Part shown: positions 20,048 through 29,625 of the stretch, in pieces
Layout of the letters: every line of letters begins with the position of its first letter
Numbering within the stretch: position 1 is the stretch's first letter
Assembly (NCBI GenBank): GCA_017643385.1
Contig: JAEPNN010000008.1
Span: 62,001 to 126,000, forward strand
Direction of reading: 5' to 3'
From: Dinoroseobacter sp.
GTDB taxonomy: Bacteria > Pseudomonadota > Alphaproteobacteria > Rhodobacterales > Rhodobacteraceae
DNA length: 64,000 nucleotides
Position numbers and translations under genes: made by a program
Notes under the pieces: model-generated
The model's input: only the letters and a program-made list of their open reading frames with translations
The model's database searches: none
What the model was told of the DNA's origin: nothing

Positions 20048-20509
20048 ATGAAAACCTATACCGCAAAACCGGCGGATATCGATAAGAAGTGGATCATCAT
20101 CGATGCCGAAGGCGTCGTGCTGGGCCGCCTTGCGTCGATCGTCGCCATGCGCCTTCGTGGCAAGCATAAAGCGTCCTTCACTCCGCACATGGACATGGGC
20201 GACAACGTGATCGTGATCAACGCTGGAAAAATTCAGCTGACCGGCAACAAGCGTTCGGACAAAATCTACTATCGCCACACGGGTCACCCCGGCGGGATCA
20301 AGTCGCGCACCGCAGGTCAGATCCTTGAAGGTGAATTCCCGGAACGTGTTGTGACCAAAGCGGTCCAACGCATGTTGCCTGGTGGTCCGCTGTCGCGTCG
20401 CCAGATGACAAACCTGCGCGTTTATGCCGGCGCAGAACACCCCCACGAAGCCCAGCAGCCCGAAGTGGTTGATGTGGCCTCGATGAACTCGAAGAACACG
20501 CGGAGCTGA
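20048..20509 (+). CDS. rplM: 50S ribosomal protein L13
   Basis: 153 residues. An early-assembling large-subunit protein bound to 23S rRNA. The K-T-Y-x-A-K-P start, the GRLAS motif, the DNVIVINA segment and the [11 protein letters not shown] segment are all classical L13. GAGGAAG precedes the start. rpsI follows after 5 bp, the near-universal L13-S9 operon. Confidence 0.99.
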   Translation: MKTYTAKPADIDKKWIIIDAEGVVLGRLASIVAMRLRGKHKASFTPHMDMGDNVIVINAGKIQLTGNKRSDKIYYRHTGHPGGIKSRTAGQILEGEFPERVVTKAVQRMLPGGPLSRRQMTNLRVYAGAEHPHEAQQPEVVDVASMNSKNTRS

Positions 20510-20514
20510 TCGAC

Positions 20515-21003
20515 ATGTCTGACGATATCAAAAGCCTGGACGATCTTCAGGAGGCCGTTGGTGGCGTTGAAGCCGTTGCAGCAATCGCAACTTCGGCTGA
20601 ACCTGTTCGGGACGAACTTGGCCGTTCTTATGCAACCGGAAAGCGGAAAGATGCCGTGGCCCGCGTTTGGATCCGTCCTGGGTCCGGCAAAATGACCGTG
20701 AACGGGAAAGAGTATGAAACATACTTTGCACGTCCTGTTCTGCAGATGATCCTGCGCCAGCCATTTCAGGTTGCGGGCGTTGAAGGTGAATTTGACGTTA
20801 TGGCAACCGTCAAAGGCGGTGGCTTGTCGGGGCAGGCGGGCGCTGTTCGCCATGGGATTTCCAAAGCGCTTCAGTTGTATGAGCCTTCGCTGCGTGGTGC
20901 TCTGAAAGCTGCTGGCTTCCTGACCCGTGACAGCCGCGTTGTTGAGCGTAAGAAATTTGGTAAGCGGAAGGCGCGTCGGAGCTTCCAGTTCTCAAAGCGT
21001 TAA
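20515..21003 (+). CDS. rpsI: 30S ribosomal protein S9
   Basis: 162 residues. A small-subunit protein whose basic C-terminal tail touches the P-site tRNA; the tail here ends K-R as expected. The [14 protein letters not shown] motif and [19 protein letters not shown] segment are classical S9. An acidic N-terminal extension of about 35 residues is the normal alphaproteobacterial form. An intrinsic terminator follows 24 bp after the stop. Confidence 0.99.
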   Translation: MSDDIKSLDDLQEAVGGVEAVAAIATSAEPVRDELGRSYATGKRKDAVARVWIRPGSGKMTVNGKEYETYFARPVLQMILRQPFQVAGVEGEFDVMATVKGGGLSGQAGAVRHGISKALQLYEPSLRGALKAAGFLTRDSRVVERKKFGKRKARRSFQFSKR

Positions 21004-21027
21004 ACCCGCAGTCCACTTCAAAATCAG

Positions 21028-21058
21028 AACCGCGCCTGAAAACAGGCGCGGTTTTTTT
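21028..21058 (+). terminator. rplM-rpsI intrinsic terminator
   Basis: AACCGCGCCTG (21028-21038), AAAA loop, CAGGCGCGGTT (21043-21053), continuing into a T-run to 21058. A perfect 11-bp stem directly after rpsI. Confidence 0.95.
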
Positions 21059-21851
21059 GTTTTTGTTTGAAAGGACTTTTCGCGTCTTCCCAGTGTGTTT
21101 CTAAGAGGATGCGTTGCGTCACTTCATAGCAGTCCGTCCAGATAGACCAAGACAAGCAAGAATTTGGTTAGTTCACAGGTCTACCCACAGTTATGTTCGA
21201 TAGCTGCAAGGATTATCCATACGGTCATTTCGGTAACCTAAGGATATGTTGATAACTTTAAACAGTATAAACTATCGTTAGATACAAAATCGATGTGGAA
21301 AACTGGCCTTGCACCACGAGCCACACCTACCCTGAAAGAGTTATTCAGCATCTTTCGGGGTGAATAAATGAATTTCAGAACCGAAAAATAATGGTTCACA
21401 GTGGAAATTGGTTGTCGATTTCGAACATGTCTCATTTCACGTATGAAAGATGCGTTAGACGACGTATCATACAAAATTTACTGTTGATAGTTGAAAAGAG
21501 ACAAGCGTAAGCGCCAGACTTACGCGCTGCCAATCTGCGTGGAAAACTTAAAATTGAAATTGGCAACTGTGTTGTAGGTTTAGAAAAGTTCCCCAAGAAA
21601 AGTTATCGTCTCATGCGAATATCCCCAACTGTGAAATTTCTCTTATCGGACGTTCTTCATCTTTAAGTTGAAAATTAAGTTATCGTCGTAACTTAGATAA
21701 CCTACTAAAAAATAAATTCGTTCACTACATTAAGTTTTTATAAAATAATAATATTAATCAATATTTTACAGATCATAATATGCTTTAAGAATGGAGGATG
21801 CTCACAGCGGCTTAAAAGCAAACTTGTCTCCCTCATTCTAGGCAATAGTCA
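21059..21851. other. Long AT-rich intergenic region, no convincing gene
   Basis: About 790 bp between the rpsI terminator and tetR, clearly richer in A and T than its surroundings. Reading frames here are short and unlike known proteins. It holds several near-matches to the DnaA box TTATCCACA: TTATCCATA (21213-21221), TGTGGAAAA (21294-21302) and CGTGGAAAA (21538-21546). There is also a perfect hairpin GCGTAAG-7nt-CTTACGC (21505-21525) and an inverted repeat GAACC-10nt-GGTTC (21378-21397). The final 130 bp are almost only A and T. Its function is not known; a small RNA or nucleoid-protein binding region is possible. Confidence 0.6.
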
Positions 21852-22466
21852 CTAGTCTTGGGGTAAAAGTCCGAGCCCGCGAAGGTAGATCCCAATGCCG
21901 GTCTCCAACAGATCTTCGGGTGGAAATGGCGCCTTGGCGCCCGGTGCGCCTCGGGCATAAAGCTCCACCACGCCATGGCTCATGGCCCAGATATGTGCAG
22001 AGAACATTGCGGCCGGTGGACGCTTCTCTGGGGGCAATTGTTCGGAAAGTGCAGCGGCTGCGCGCTCCAAAATCGCAGATGACCTTGCGGCTGCAGTCGC
22101 GAGTTCGGGATTTGCGTTGATCGAGATGCCACTTTCGAACATCGCCATATAGTGTCCAGGATGCTTTCGCGCGAAGGCGAGATAGGCGCGTCCGGTTGAT
22201 TCGAATGCAGAAAGTGGGGATGGTCCGCCGTTGTCATATGCAAAGCCCATCAAATCTGCGAAAATCCGATGTCCTTGTAGTGCGACTTCCGCGATCAACT
22301 CATCGCGGCCAGAAAAATGGCGATAAACAGCTGCAGGTGTCACGCCCGCGCTTTTAGCGGCCTCTGAAAGTGTAAAGCCGGTTGGTCCCTTCGCTTCAAT
22401 TAAGGTTAAAGCTGCTTCAACCAATGCCTGACGAAGGTTGCCGTGGTGGTATCCGCGCTTAGGCAT
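21852..22466 (-). CDS. TetR/AcrR-family transcriptional regulator
   Basis: 204 residues. N-terminal TetR helix-turn-helix (about residues 8-55), with the [16 protein letters not shown] entry and [18 protein letters not shown] recognition part, then a WHG-type ligand-binding C-terminal domain. A ligand-controlled repressor whose target is not visible. Its first 8 bp overlap the end of ppk2, so it is translated from the ppk2 transcript; it may respond to something linked with phosphate or nucleotide state, but this is only context. Confidence 0.9.
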   Translation of the reverse strand: MPKRGYHHGNLRQALVEAALTLIEAKGPTGFTLSEAAKSAGVTPAAVYRHFSGRDELIAEVALQGHRIFADLMGFAYDNGGPSPLSAFESTGRAYLAFARKHPGHYMAMFESGISINANPELATAAARSSAILERAAAALSEQLPPEKRPPAAMFSAHIWAMSHGVVELYARGAPGAKAPFPPEDLLETGIGIYLRGLGLLPQD

Positions 22467-23349
22467 TCGGGCCGTTGGGTTCTTCAGTCCACAATTCCAG
22501 GCCGCCGCAAATCAAAGGATCAGGTTTTCCTACCACGGTGTTGTTTTTATGGGTGTAATTGATCTGTGACAAGACCTGTCGAATTGCAGACAAGCGTGCA
22601 CGTTTCTTGTCGTCACTGCGTATGACAGTCCAGGGCGCGTGAGCGGTATGTGTGCGTTCCAGCGTTTCCGAGATAGCGCGCGTGTACGCATCCCAGCGTT
22701 TCAAGCCTTCGACGTCGATCCAACTGATTTTCCACTGTTTGAGTGGATCTTTTTCGCGATCCATTAAGCGATCTAGTTGTTCGGCTTGACCGACCGTTAG
22801 CCAAATCTTGATCAGATGGATACCCTCACTTATCAACATCCGTTCAAATTCAGGGGCTTGTTCGAAAAATTTCAATCTTTGCGCGGGCGTACAGAATTCG
22901 AAAACGTCTTCGACGACACCGCGATTATACCAAGAGCGATCAAAGAAAACGATCTCACCAGCTGCGGGGAGATGCTGAACATAACGCTGAAAGTACCACT
23001 CGCGCGTTTCACGATCTGTGGGTTTGGACAGTGCGACAACCTTTGCACTCCTTGGATTAAGATATTCTCGAAACCGCTTGATTGTACCGCCTTTTCCAGC
23101 TGCATCTCGACCTTCAAACACGACGCAGACGCGGGCTCCGCTTTCCTTGACCCAAGCCAACAACTTAACCAATTCAATCTGCAGGTTTTCGAGATCGCGT
23201 TCATAAGCTTTACGATCTAATTTTTCGCTATATGGGTAATCCGGCGAAATGGGATGGCCTTTACGTGCCGAACGGATAGCGGTTTGCAGCTCGCTGGCTG
23301 CATCGCTCTCAAAATAGGCACTAATTGCCCCGTCAAATGGCAAATCCAT
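22459..23349 (-). CDS. ppk2: Polyphosphate kinase 2
   Basis: 296 residues, one PPK2 domain (class I size). It moves phosphate between polyphosphate and nucleoside diphosphates. Walker A lies in [17 protein letters not shown] (about residue 80), Walker B in [15 protein letters not shown] (about 134), and the lid Arg/Lys segment in [14 protein letters not shown] (about 197). The K-D-P-L-K-x-W-K motif is characteristic. It lies upstream of and overlaps tetR. The spacer to the hydrolase gene upstream is about 35 bp. Confidence 0.94.
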   Translation of the reverse strand: MDLPFDGAISAYFESDAASELQTAIRSARKGHPISPDYPYSEKLDRKAYERDLENLQIELVKLLAWVKESGARVCVVFEGRDAAGKGGTIKRFREYLNPRSAKVVALSKPTDRETREWYFQRYVQHLPAAGEIVFFDRSWYNRGVVEDVFEFCTPAQRLKFFEQAPEFERMLISEGIHLIKIWLTVGQAEQLDRLMDREKDPLKQWKISWIDVEGLKRWDAYTRAISETLERTHTAHAPWTVIRSDDKKRARLSAIRQVLSQINYTHKNNTVVGKPDPLICGGLELWTEEPNGPNA

Positions 23350-23385
23350 TTCGGGTTCCCTTGTAACTGGTCGTGATACCCGTTC

Positions 23386-24372
23386 CTAGCGCGTTTGGCC
23401 CTGATCACGCAATCCAGCGCGATGTGACGCTCGGTTTATCGCTGCGATTGCAGCGCCTGGGTCTGCGTGATGTGGCATATGTCCAACACCGTCGAGAACA
23501 GTCAGGTTTACGTTTGTCAGACGCTCTGAGAGGGGCTGTGCGTGAATCGCCAAGGGCACGATTGTGTCTTCTGTTCCATGTATAGCTTCAATGGGCAGCT
23601 CCAAGCGATCGTATTGTTCTGACATTTCAGATATATACGGTCTTAATCCACCGACCTGCCGCGCATTCGTGCGTAGGACCTGACTGCGCAGTGTGAGATC
23701 GGATCCGACATACGCAAGATAGCCATCCGGAACGGGATCAGGCTCAAAAATCGATGATACAGACCTTCCCGCCATGGCTTTTGTTGCAAAAGTAGCAATC
23801 AAAGGTACGATTGTGATCCCGCCCAACCAACTGCCTGTGACGTCATACCAAGCGCCAAGTCCACCGGGCCATGGATTGAGTACTCCACCAAGCGACACCA
23901 GCCCTGCAGCCTGATCTGGACGTTCTAGGGCCCACGCCATGGCAACAGAAGCACCATAAGAATGGCCAACAATAACAGGATTTTGAACGCCAATCTTCAT
24001 TGTGGCGTCTGCCAAGTGTCTTGCTTGTTCCTGCGGGGACTCTCCATCAGAATGCAGCGTCTCAGAATATCCCAGACCAGGGCGGTCAAAGACTAAAACA
24101 CGAAAGTCTTTGGACAACTCTGGAGCAAGACTGAATGTGAAGTCTCGCAAGTTTCCCGATGCGCCATGGATCAAAACCACTGCAGGCGCGTCTTCCGGAC
24201 CAGTTAGATGGTAATGTACCCGTTTCCCATTCACTGAAACGAATGATCCGATCGGGGGGGTTAAAGTACTAGAAGTTGAGCGGCTAAGGCCTTTCGCACC
24301 TGTAAATACGGTCAAGGCCAGAACCCCCAATAATGCGCCTTTTTTAACGCGTCCCGATAGTGTCCAAGTCAT
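23386..24372 (-). CDS. Alpha/beta-fold hydrolase, membrane-anchored
   Basis: 328 residues from ATG 24372. An N-terminal hydrophobic segment (about residues 10-27) is likely a signal anchor. The catalytic domain shows the oxyanion segment [12 protein letters not shown], nucleophile elbow GHSYGAS, an acid in [10 protein letters not shown] and a final G-V-G-H-M-P-H with the catalytic His. The substrate is unknown; esterase or epoxide-hydrolase-like activity is possible. The start overlaps the metA 3' end by 29 bp and no strong ribosome site is visible, so longer starts at 24411 or 24453 cannot be excluded. Confidence 0.82.
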   Translation of the reverse strand: MTWTLSGRVKKGALLGVLALTVFTGAKGLSRSTSSTLTPPIGSFVSVNGKRVHYHLTGPEDAPAVVLIHGASGNLRDFTFSLAPELSKDFRVLVFDRPGLGYSETLHSDGESPQEQARHLADATMKIGVQNPVIVGHSYGASVAMAWALERPDQAAGLVSLGGVLNPWPGGLGAWYDVTGSWLGGITIVPLIATFATKAMAGRSVSSIFEPDPVPDGYLAYVGSDLTLRSQVLRTNARQVGGLRPYISEMSEQYDRLELPIEAIHGTEDTIVPLAIHAQPLSERLTNVNLTVLDGVGHMPHHADPGAAIAAINRASHRAGLRDQGQTR

Positions 24373-25264
24373 ATGGCGTTGTCTGATAAATCTGATTGAT
24401 CCAATTGCCATATAGGAGGTGTGCGTGACTTCTCCAGCGATTTGTTGGTTCACGTGCGGGATCGTTATCGGGATAGTAGTTCACAGGGATTGAGATTTCG
24501 GCATCAGCGGCCACATCACGATCATATTCTTCCTTCAAAGTATGAGAATCGTATTCGAAGTGATTGAAAATATATAAAGAATTATGATCTTTATCTTCCA
24601 CCAGACAAGGTCCGACTTCCTGTGATCCCAGCAGGATCTTCAAGCCGGATCTGGCGTTAATCTCATCTTCACGCATCTCAGTCCAACGGCTAACGGGGAT
24701 CAGCAAGTCATCTGAAAACCCATTCAGCAAAGGAGATGACGGTTGAAGGTTTTGATGACGGAAACATCCAAACGCTTTGGCGTCCAGCATATGCTTTTCG
24801 ACCCCATGAAGGTGGTGGATCATCGCCATCCCACCCCAACACACACCAAAGGTCGAATGTACATTGGTCTGAGTCCAGTCCATTACCTCGCGCAGCTCGT
24901 CCCAATAGGTGACATCTTCGAAGGATAGGTGCTCGATCGGCGCGCCCGTGATGATCAGACCGTCAAACTTCTGATCTCGTACGTCTGAAAACGGCTGGTA
25001 GAAGGCCTCCATATGCGCGGCCGTGGTGTTTTTCGTCTGATGTTCGCTCATCCGGATCAAGCTGAGCTCAATCTGGAGCGGTGTTGACCCGATAAGGCGC
25101 GCGAATTGCGTCTCTGTCTGGATCTTCTTTGGCATCAGGTTCAGCAGAGCGATTTTCAAAGGACGAATGTCCTGGCGTGATGCCGTCTGATCATCCATGA
25201 CCATCACGCCCTCGCTCGACAGAACGGAATAGGCAGGCAGATCAGATGGCAGTTTAATAGGCAT
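24344..25264 (-). CDS. metAA: Homoserine O-acetyltransferase (MetA fold)
   Basis: 306 residues. It activates homoserine for methionine synthesis. Nucleophile Cys142 lies in [11 protein letters not shown]; the His/Glu pair lies in NHFEYDSH (about 235-237). Residue 111 is Glu (T-G-A-P-I-E-H). In this family Glu111 goes with acetyl-CoA and Gly111 with succinyl-CoA, so acetyl transfer is predicted although many databases would label it succinyltransferase. ATG 25264 gives the standard N-terminus MPIKLPS. The 43-bp gap to the upstream P-loop gene leaves little room for a SAM riboswitch, and none was recognised. Confidence 0.93.
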   Translation of the reverse strand: MPIKLPSDLPAYSVLSSEGVMVMDDQTASRQDIRPLKIALLNLMPKKIQTETQFARLIGSTPLQIELSLIRMSEHQTKNTTAAHMEAFYQPFSDVRDQKFDGLIITGAPIEHLSFEDVTYWDELREVMDWTQTNVHSTFGVCWGGMAMIHHLHGVEKHMLDAKAFGCFRHQNLQPSSPLLNGFSDDLLIPVSRWTEMREDEINARSGLKILLGSQEVGPCLVEDKDHNSLYIFNHFEYDSHTLKEEYDRDVAADAEISIPVNYYPDNDPAREPTNRWRSHAHLLYGNWINQIYQTTPYDLDTIGTR

Positions 25265-25307
25265 CGAGGCTCTTTCAGAACAACATGAGATGAAATGAGA
25301 TGAAGAT

Positions 25308-26180
25308 TTAAGTGTTGGCGCTATGTGCTTCAAGTGCTTGGGAAATCAGCGCGATTATATCCTCTGCGCTTCGCACGGCCGCGACATCATCTGCAGCCAG
25401 CGTAATGCCCCAGTTCTGGGCCATGGCCGCATAGCGGGGTTGGCGATGCGCGAGAGCTTCTGCATAGGTCCATCGCACAAAGGCATCCGGATCTACCTCG
25501 TTTTCCTCAACGCCATTCTGGTTGAGGTATTCAGCCCATTTCGACTCTAGAAACGCGGGTTGATAGTACATTGGCTTCGGATCCCGATCAAAACGGCGTG
25601 CAAGTTCGTCTGCATGATCCTCATCGCCTTTGATCCAGACCATCAACAGATCTTCACTTAGGGCATTAAGCACCGGATCGTTGGGATCATCCGGATTGAC
25701 AACTTCGCAGATTGACCCACTGCAATCACACACAAAATTCCCGTAGTCATAGAGTGTTTTGGATCGTGCGATGAAGTGGCGCGTGTCCAGCATGGCGCTG
25801 ATCTCGGCCTGCCTGTGCAGGGCCTGGCGCCGCATATATTCTTTAAAAGGAACGCCGCCCAGCTCTGGGTTTCCGGGCTTGCCGAGGTATGTGGACAAGG
25901 GCGCAAGGTTTTCAAAGGTGATGTTAGACTGGATAAAGACCGAGTCCGACAGAAGAAGCTCGCGCAAGAGGGGTACACGCATCGCTTCGCGTTTAAAATT
26001 GTCGGCGATGTGCTCGCCCATATAGCGGGTACCGATGCGGTAATCGACACTATAGTGAAACCAGGTCCCAGCCTCACGCAGCATGTTGGACACATAGGTC
26101 TTGCCAAGCCCGGACATGGCAAACAGCATGATCCGTTTTTCAGGTGCGTCGCGCCAGGCGCCGGCGTTTGGGTACAACAT
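25308..26180 (-). CDS. P-loop NTPase of unknown function upstream of metA
   Basis: 290 residues. The Walker A loop FAMSGLGKT lies near residue 22, directly after a short N-terminal strand (R-I-M-L), as in small kinases. A distinctive [20 protein letters not shown] stretch (about residue 152) has three Cys within ten residues and may bind a metal or act as a lid. Arg- and Asp-rich helices follow. No specific family was recognised. It lies 43 bp before metA on the same strand, so a link to methionine/homoserine metabolism is possible but only contextual. ATG 26180 is preceded by GGCGGAG. Confidence 0.75.
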   Translation of the reverse strand: MLYPNAGAWRDAPEKRIMLFAMSGLGKTYVSNMLREAGTWFHYSVDYRIGTRYMGEHIADNFKREAMRVPLLRELLLSDSVFIQSNITFENLAPLSTYLGKPGNPELGGVPFKEYMRRQALHRQAEISAMLDTRHFIARSKTLYDYGNFVCDCSGSICEVVNPDDPNDPVLNALSEDLLMVWIKGDEDHADELARRFDRDPKPMYYQPAFLESKWAEYLNQNGVEENEVDPDAFVRWTYAEALAHRQPRYAAMAQNWGITLAADDVAAVRSAEDIIALISQALEAHSANT

Positions 26181-26239
26181 GCAAGTCTCCGCCAAGTCTT
26201 AGCGCGGGGTAACAAAGCGGGGCGGGGGCGTCAAAAAGA

Positions 26240-26266
26240 AACGGCACGCCAATAGGGCGTGCCGTT
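26240..26266 (-). terminator. Terminator of porin gene 1
   Basis: AACGGCACGCC (26240-26250), 5-nt loop, GGCGTGCCGTT (26256-26266): a perfect 11-bp stem. On the minus strand it is followed by TTTCTTTTTG, so it ends transcripts of the porin gene whose stop lies 30 bp away. Near-identical hairpins follow each of the other three porin genes. Confidence 0.9.
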
Positions 26267-26296
26267 TGCACAATTTATCTGGCCCAGGCGTTTGTC

Positions 26297-27400
26297 TTAG
26301 AAAGATAGCCCGACCTTTACTCCGACGCCTAGTGCCGAGTTGCCGGAAAACGTACCGTTGACATTACTTACACCAGCCGAAGTCGCATCTCCAATTCGGA
26401 CATACCGTACGCCGCCAGATACTTCGATATTATCCATGGTGTAGGCGCCACCGACCGAAATGCTGGTAAAACCATCAGTTGGGGCAAGGTTGCCTGCCGT
26501 ACCGCCCTGTGCTGCTTCATGTGCGATCGTGACGGACCCAGCAAGGTTCTCTGTAAATCGGCGACCTATGCCCAGAGAGTAGGTGAATACGTCTTGGGAA
26601 TACGATTGCAAAGATCCGTTTCCGAGGCTCACAGCCCAATAGGTCGGAGCAATGTCAGTCTGTGTCCAGTTGGCCCATCGAATGCCCGCAGTGAGAAGCG
26701 TGTCAGCCGCAATCCCAGTCTGAAAGTCTAGGTTAACCGCTCGAGGCATTGTAATGCTTGTGACAGAGCTAATACCGCCTGGTGGTGCGGTAGACGACGT
26801 TTCTTCCGTCGCGATATCATATTTTGTAGCCGAGTGGTACGTCAGCGCCGCGCGAAGTGCGATCTCTGGTATCTCATACGCAGCACCAAGAACATAACCG
26901 TAGGCAGATGTAGGCGCGCCTGTTGCAGTGTAGAGCAAAGCGACTGCAGGAATTGAAACACTCATTTCCACTGTTTGCTGCTTAACGCCTGCGTGGACGC
27001 TGAAGTTCTCGCCAAGTTTGTACCGCGCCATTGCGGTGAACGCAGTTGAAGAGAATTCTGCTTGCATTCCGACCAATGCAGGAAAGGTTCCTGTAGCAGG
27101 ATAATCTACATTAGCGCCGAAGGGTTGATCAGAGATCAATGCAAAGCTGAGGTTTTTATTTATTTGGTGTGTATATCCAAAACTTGCTTGATGGTAGCTC
27201 TGCGCAATGTTGCCCGATTGGAGTACACCGCCAGAGTACGTACCTGACACGGTTGGATTAATGCGCCCGAAGCTCAGCTCTACGTAGTTGCCGTCGTTAA
27301 ATATTACGCCGACGCCTTGCCCGGAACGGTCCAAGCCACCTGCATGAACGATCGCGGCACTCGTAAGAAGCGCTGCGACCGCGGCGGTTAAATTTTTCAT
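26297..27400 (-). CDS. FadL/OmpP1-family outer-membrane protein, array copy 1
   Basis: 367 residues. A signal peptide (about 1-22, ending V-H-A-G-G) is followed by a beta-barrel sequence of alternating polar and apolar residues with the family pattern GLDRSGQ near the mature start and Y-E-I-P-E-I-A-L-R in the middle, ending K-V-G-L-S-F (C-terminal Phe, as for barrels inserted by BamA). FadL-type channels pass hydrophobic molecules such as fatty acids. The inner ATG 27400 is preferred, with GGTGA 6 nt upstream; ATG 27412 is in frame. Most diverged from copies 2 and 3 in the body, but shares the leader of copy 2. Confidence 0.85.
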   Translation of the reverse strand: MKNLTAAVAALLTSAAIVHAGGLDRSGQGVGVIFNDGNYVELSFGRINPTVSGTYSGGVLQSGNIAQSYHQASFGYTHQINKNLSFALISDQPFGANVDYPATGTFPALVGMQAEFSSTAFTAMARYKLGENFSVHAGVKQQTVEMSVSIPAVALLYTATGAPTSAYGYVLGAAYEIPEIALRAALTYHSATKYDIATEETSSTAPPGGISSVTSITMPRAVNLDFQTGIAADTLLTAGIRWANWTQTDIAPTYWAVSLGNGSLQSYSQDVFTYSLGIGRRFTENLAGSVTIAHEAAQGGTAGNLAPTDGFTSISVGGAYTMDNIEVSGGVRYVRIGDATSAGVSNVNGTFSGNSALGVGVKVGLSF

Positions 27401-27508
27401 GCTCTTCACCATTACTCAACACTTGTTCGAAGCCCCCCCGCATCTTCGTGCAGTTCAGAAGTCAAACATAAATATACTATAATATGTTTCGGAGAAAAAA
27501 AGACTTGG

Positions 27509-27521
27509 GTCAATTCTTGAC
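27509..27521. promoter_or_regulatory. GTCA-N5-TGAC inverted repeat upstream of porin 1
   Basis: GTCA-attct-TGAC on the plus strand, about 110-120 bp before the porin start. The same spaced inverted repeat is found at matching distance upstream of all four porin genes although the surrounding sequence has diverged, so it is probably a regulator-binding site. On the minus strand it includes TTGACC, so it could also be part of a promoter. Confidence 0.55.
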
Positions 27522-27590
27522 TTCGCATTAGCCGCTTTCGCACGCTAATTCCGGCGTATTGCCCACCGAAACTGATGCTGTTTTGACACA

Positions 27591-27894
27591 TTATGTTGCG
27601 CGCGCCTCGACGCGGATCAGGTGGAAATTGACTGCCAAGATCAGCGCGGCGCCAAGGAGCCCCCAGAAATCAAGCGCTTCTGCATAAAATATCATGCCGA
27701 TAATCGCGACGATCGGCAGGCGCAAGAAATCGATCGGCATCACGACGGACGCGGGCGCGAGAATGAGCGCTTTGGTATCGTGTCGGTGCGGGTCAGGATC
27801 TTGGTGGCGATTGCTGAGCCTGCGAAACCGATAGCTGCAAGCGCCGCATTAAACACGTTGGGATCAACATGGCTGGCTTCCGGACGCGCGATAA
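27591..27894 (-). pseudogene. EamA transporter remnant A
   Basis: 304 bp closely matching the 3' third of the intact EamA gene (32694-33148), with a 151-bp internal deletion that breaks the frame. It keeps the original stop codon end (27591) and ends at the fusion point GCGCG-ATAA-AGCGG; the matching ACAA is intact in remnant C. It cannot make a working transporter. Confidence 0.92.
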
Positions 27895-27919
27895 AGCGGG
27901 GCGGAGGCGTCAAAAAGAA

Positions 27920-27944
27920 ACGGCACGCCGGTGGGGCGTGCCGT
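27920..27944 (-). terminator. Terminator of porin gene 2
   Basis: ACGGCACGCC, 5-nt loop, GGCGTGCCGT, a perfect 10-bp stem followed on the minus strand by TTTCTTTTTG. Copy of the porin 1 terminator, 25 bp after the porin 2 stop. Confidence 0.88.
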
Positions 27945-27969
27945 AAAAGTTTAAGTATTGGCAGTGCCG

Positions 27970-29055
27970 TTAGAAGCCGAACCCAACCTGCATGCCCAAA
28001 GCGAGAGCACTGTTGTTGGTGAAATCACCCGATGGAATCGATGTGGTCGCGTCTCCAATTTTCACGTAACGCACACCGCCACTGATTTCCATGTTGTCCA
28101 TCGTGTAGGATGCGCCAAGCGAAAGACTGACATTGCCGTCCATGGGAGAGAGATTGCTCGACGTGCCGCCCTGTGGGCGCTCCCAACCAAGGGTCGCAGA
28201 AGCTGCGAACGCGTCGGTGAAACGACGTCCAAGGCCCAGAGAGAAGGTGTAACTGTCTTCTGAGTACGATTGCAGGGCTGAACTACGCTGAAGTCTATGA
28301 CCTGCTGGATCGATAGCTGTCGCAGTCCAGTTCACGTAACGAACACCGGCGGTCAGTAGCGTGTCCGCTGTAACACCTGTCTGAAAGTCGAGGTTGATCG
28401 ACTTCGGCATAGTCACTTGGGTCGTGGACGTGCCTGCAAGACTTTCTGTGACAACGATATCGTGGTTGGTCTCAGACGAATACGTCAGAGCCATGCGTAG
28501 CGCGATATCTGGAATTTCATATGCACCGCCAATTACGTAGCCAATCGCACTGCTTTGTGCGCTGGTCGCTGTGTAGGCTGCTCCCGCGGGCGACATAGGC
28601 AATGAAATCGAAAGCTCTGTCAGAGTATTCTGTCGCAAGCCACCGTGGATACTGAAATTATCGCCTAGCTCGTAGCGCGCAAGTGCGGTGAGCCCTCTCG
28701 ATTGCAGTGAGACGGTCGAGCTAGCTGTGAAAGAGTGTGTTCCATCGCTATAATCAACATCTGCGCCCCAAGGTTGATCATAGATCAGTGACATGCTGAG
28801 CGCGTCGTTGAATTGGAGTTTTACGCCGCCACCCAACTGGTTGTACGACGGCGCCATACCTCCAGAACCGCCTCCCCCAGCACCTTGCGGGTAAGTTCCG
28901 GACACCGATGGGTTTACATTACCGAAACTTAATTGCGCGTAATTTCCATCCTTAAAGATGATGCCGACGCCTTGCCCGGAACGGTCTAAGCCACCTGCAT
29001 GAACGATCGCGGTGCTCGTCAGAAGCACTACGGCCGCGGCGGTTAAATTTTTCAT
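27970..29055 (-). CDS. FadL/OmpP1-family outer-membrane protein, array copy 2
   Basis: 361 residues from the inner ATG 29055 (GGTGA before it; 29067 is an in-frame alternative). Signal peptide about 1-22, GLDRSGQ at the mature start, barrel pattern throughout, middle motif Y-E-I-P-D-I-A-L-R and C-terminal V-G-F-G-F. A glycine-rich surface loop (G-A-G-G-G-G-S-G-G, about residues 58-66) and the loop around residue 100 differ from copy 3, while most of the barrel is nearly identical to it. Loops that vary on a constant barrel suggest changed substrate or phage/antibody contact. Confidence 0.85.
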   Translation of the reverse strand: MKNLTAAAVVLLTSTAIVHAGGLDRSGQGVGIIFKDGNYAQLSFGNVNPSVSGTYPQGAGGGGSGGMAPSYNQLGGGVKLQFNDALSMSLIYDQPWGADVDYSDGTHSFTASSTVSLQSRGLTALARYELGDNFSIHGGLRQNTLTELSISLPMSPAGAAYTATSAQSSAIGYVIGGAYEIPDIALRMALTYSSETNHDIVVTESLAGTSTTQVTMPKSINLDFQTGVTADTLLTAGVRYVNWTATAIDPAGHRLQRSSALQSYSEDSYTFSLGLGRRFTDAFAASATLGWERPQGGTSSNLSPMDGNVSLSLGASYTMDNMEISGGVRYVKIGDATTSIPSGDFTNNSALALGMQVGFGF

Positions 29056-29162
29056 GCTCTTCACCATTACTCAACACTTGTTCGCAGCCCCCCGCATCTT
29101 CGTGCAGTTCAGACGTTAAACATTAAAATATTAGAATCTTTCTCCGGGAAAAAAAGACTTGG

Positions 29163-29175
29163 GTCAATTCTTGAC
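29163..29175. promoter_or_regulatory. GTCA-N5-TGAC inverted repeat upstream of porin 2
   Basis: GTCA-attct-TGAC, 108-120 bp before the porin 2 start, identical to the site before porin 1 and within a longer conserved block (AAGACTTGG on one side, TTCGCATTAGCCG on the other). Confidence 0.55.
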
Positions 29176-29244
29176 TTCGCATTAGCCGCTTTCGCACGCT
29201 ACTTCAGGCGTAGTGCCCACCGAAACTGATGCTGTTTTGACACA

Positions 29245-29548
29245 TTATGATGCGCGCGCCTCGACGCGGATTAGGTGGAAATTGCCCGCCAAGATCAGCG
29301 CGGCACCAAAGAGCATTCAGAAATCAAGCCCTTCTGCGTAAAATATCATGCCGATAATCGCGACGATCGGCAGGCGCAAGAAATCGATCGACATCACGAC
29401 GGACGCGGGCGCGAGAATGAGTGCCTTGGTATCGTGTCGGTTTTGGTCAGGATCTTGGTGGCGATTGCTGACCCTGCGAAACCGATAGCTGCAAGCGCCG
29501 CAATAATCACGTTGGGATCAACATGGCTGCCTTCCGGACGCGCGATAA
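29245..29548 (-). pseudogene. EamA transporter remnant B
   Basis: 304 bp with the same 151-bp internal deletion and the same GCGCG-ATAA-AGCGG fusion junction as remnant A, plus a few further base changes. Non-functional relic between porins 2 and 3. Confidence 0.92.
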
Positions 29549-29573
29549 AGCGGGGCGGGGGCGTCAAAAAGAA

Positions 29574-29598
29574 ACGGCACGCCGATGGGGCGTGCCGT
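29574..29598 (-). terminator. Terminator of porin gene 3
   Basis: ACGGCACGCC, 5-nt loop, GGCGTGCCGT, then TTTCTTTTTG on the minus strand. Located 28 bp after the porin 3 stop. Confidence 0.88.
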
Positions 29599-29625
29599 AA
29601 AAGTTTAAGTATCGGGGCTGTGCCG

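Noticed and set aside
21238-21474. 78-codon minus-strand frame in the AT-rich desert
   Set aside because: No ribosome site, no recognisable family, and composition like the surrounding non-coding DNA.
21059-21851. Chromosomal or plasmid replication origin
   Set aside because: DnaA-box-like words are imperfect and none of dnaA, parAB, hemE or repABC is nearby.
25265-25307. SAM-type riboswitch before metA
   Set aside because: The gap to the upstream gene is only 43 bp and no pseudoknot-like pairing of the SAM-II type was recognised.
27621-28022. Plus-strand frames of 100-200 codons opposite the porin/EamA array, repeated in each unit
   Set aside because: They are antisense shadows of the porin 3' ends and EamA remnants; their repetition only reflects the tandem duplication.
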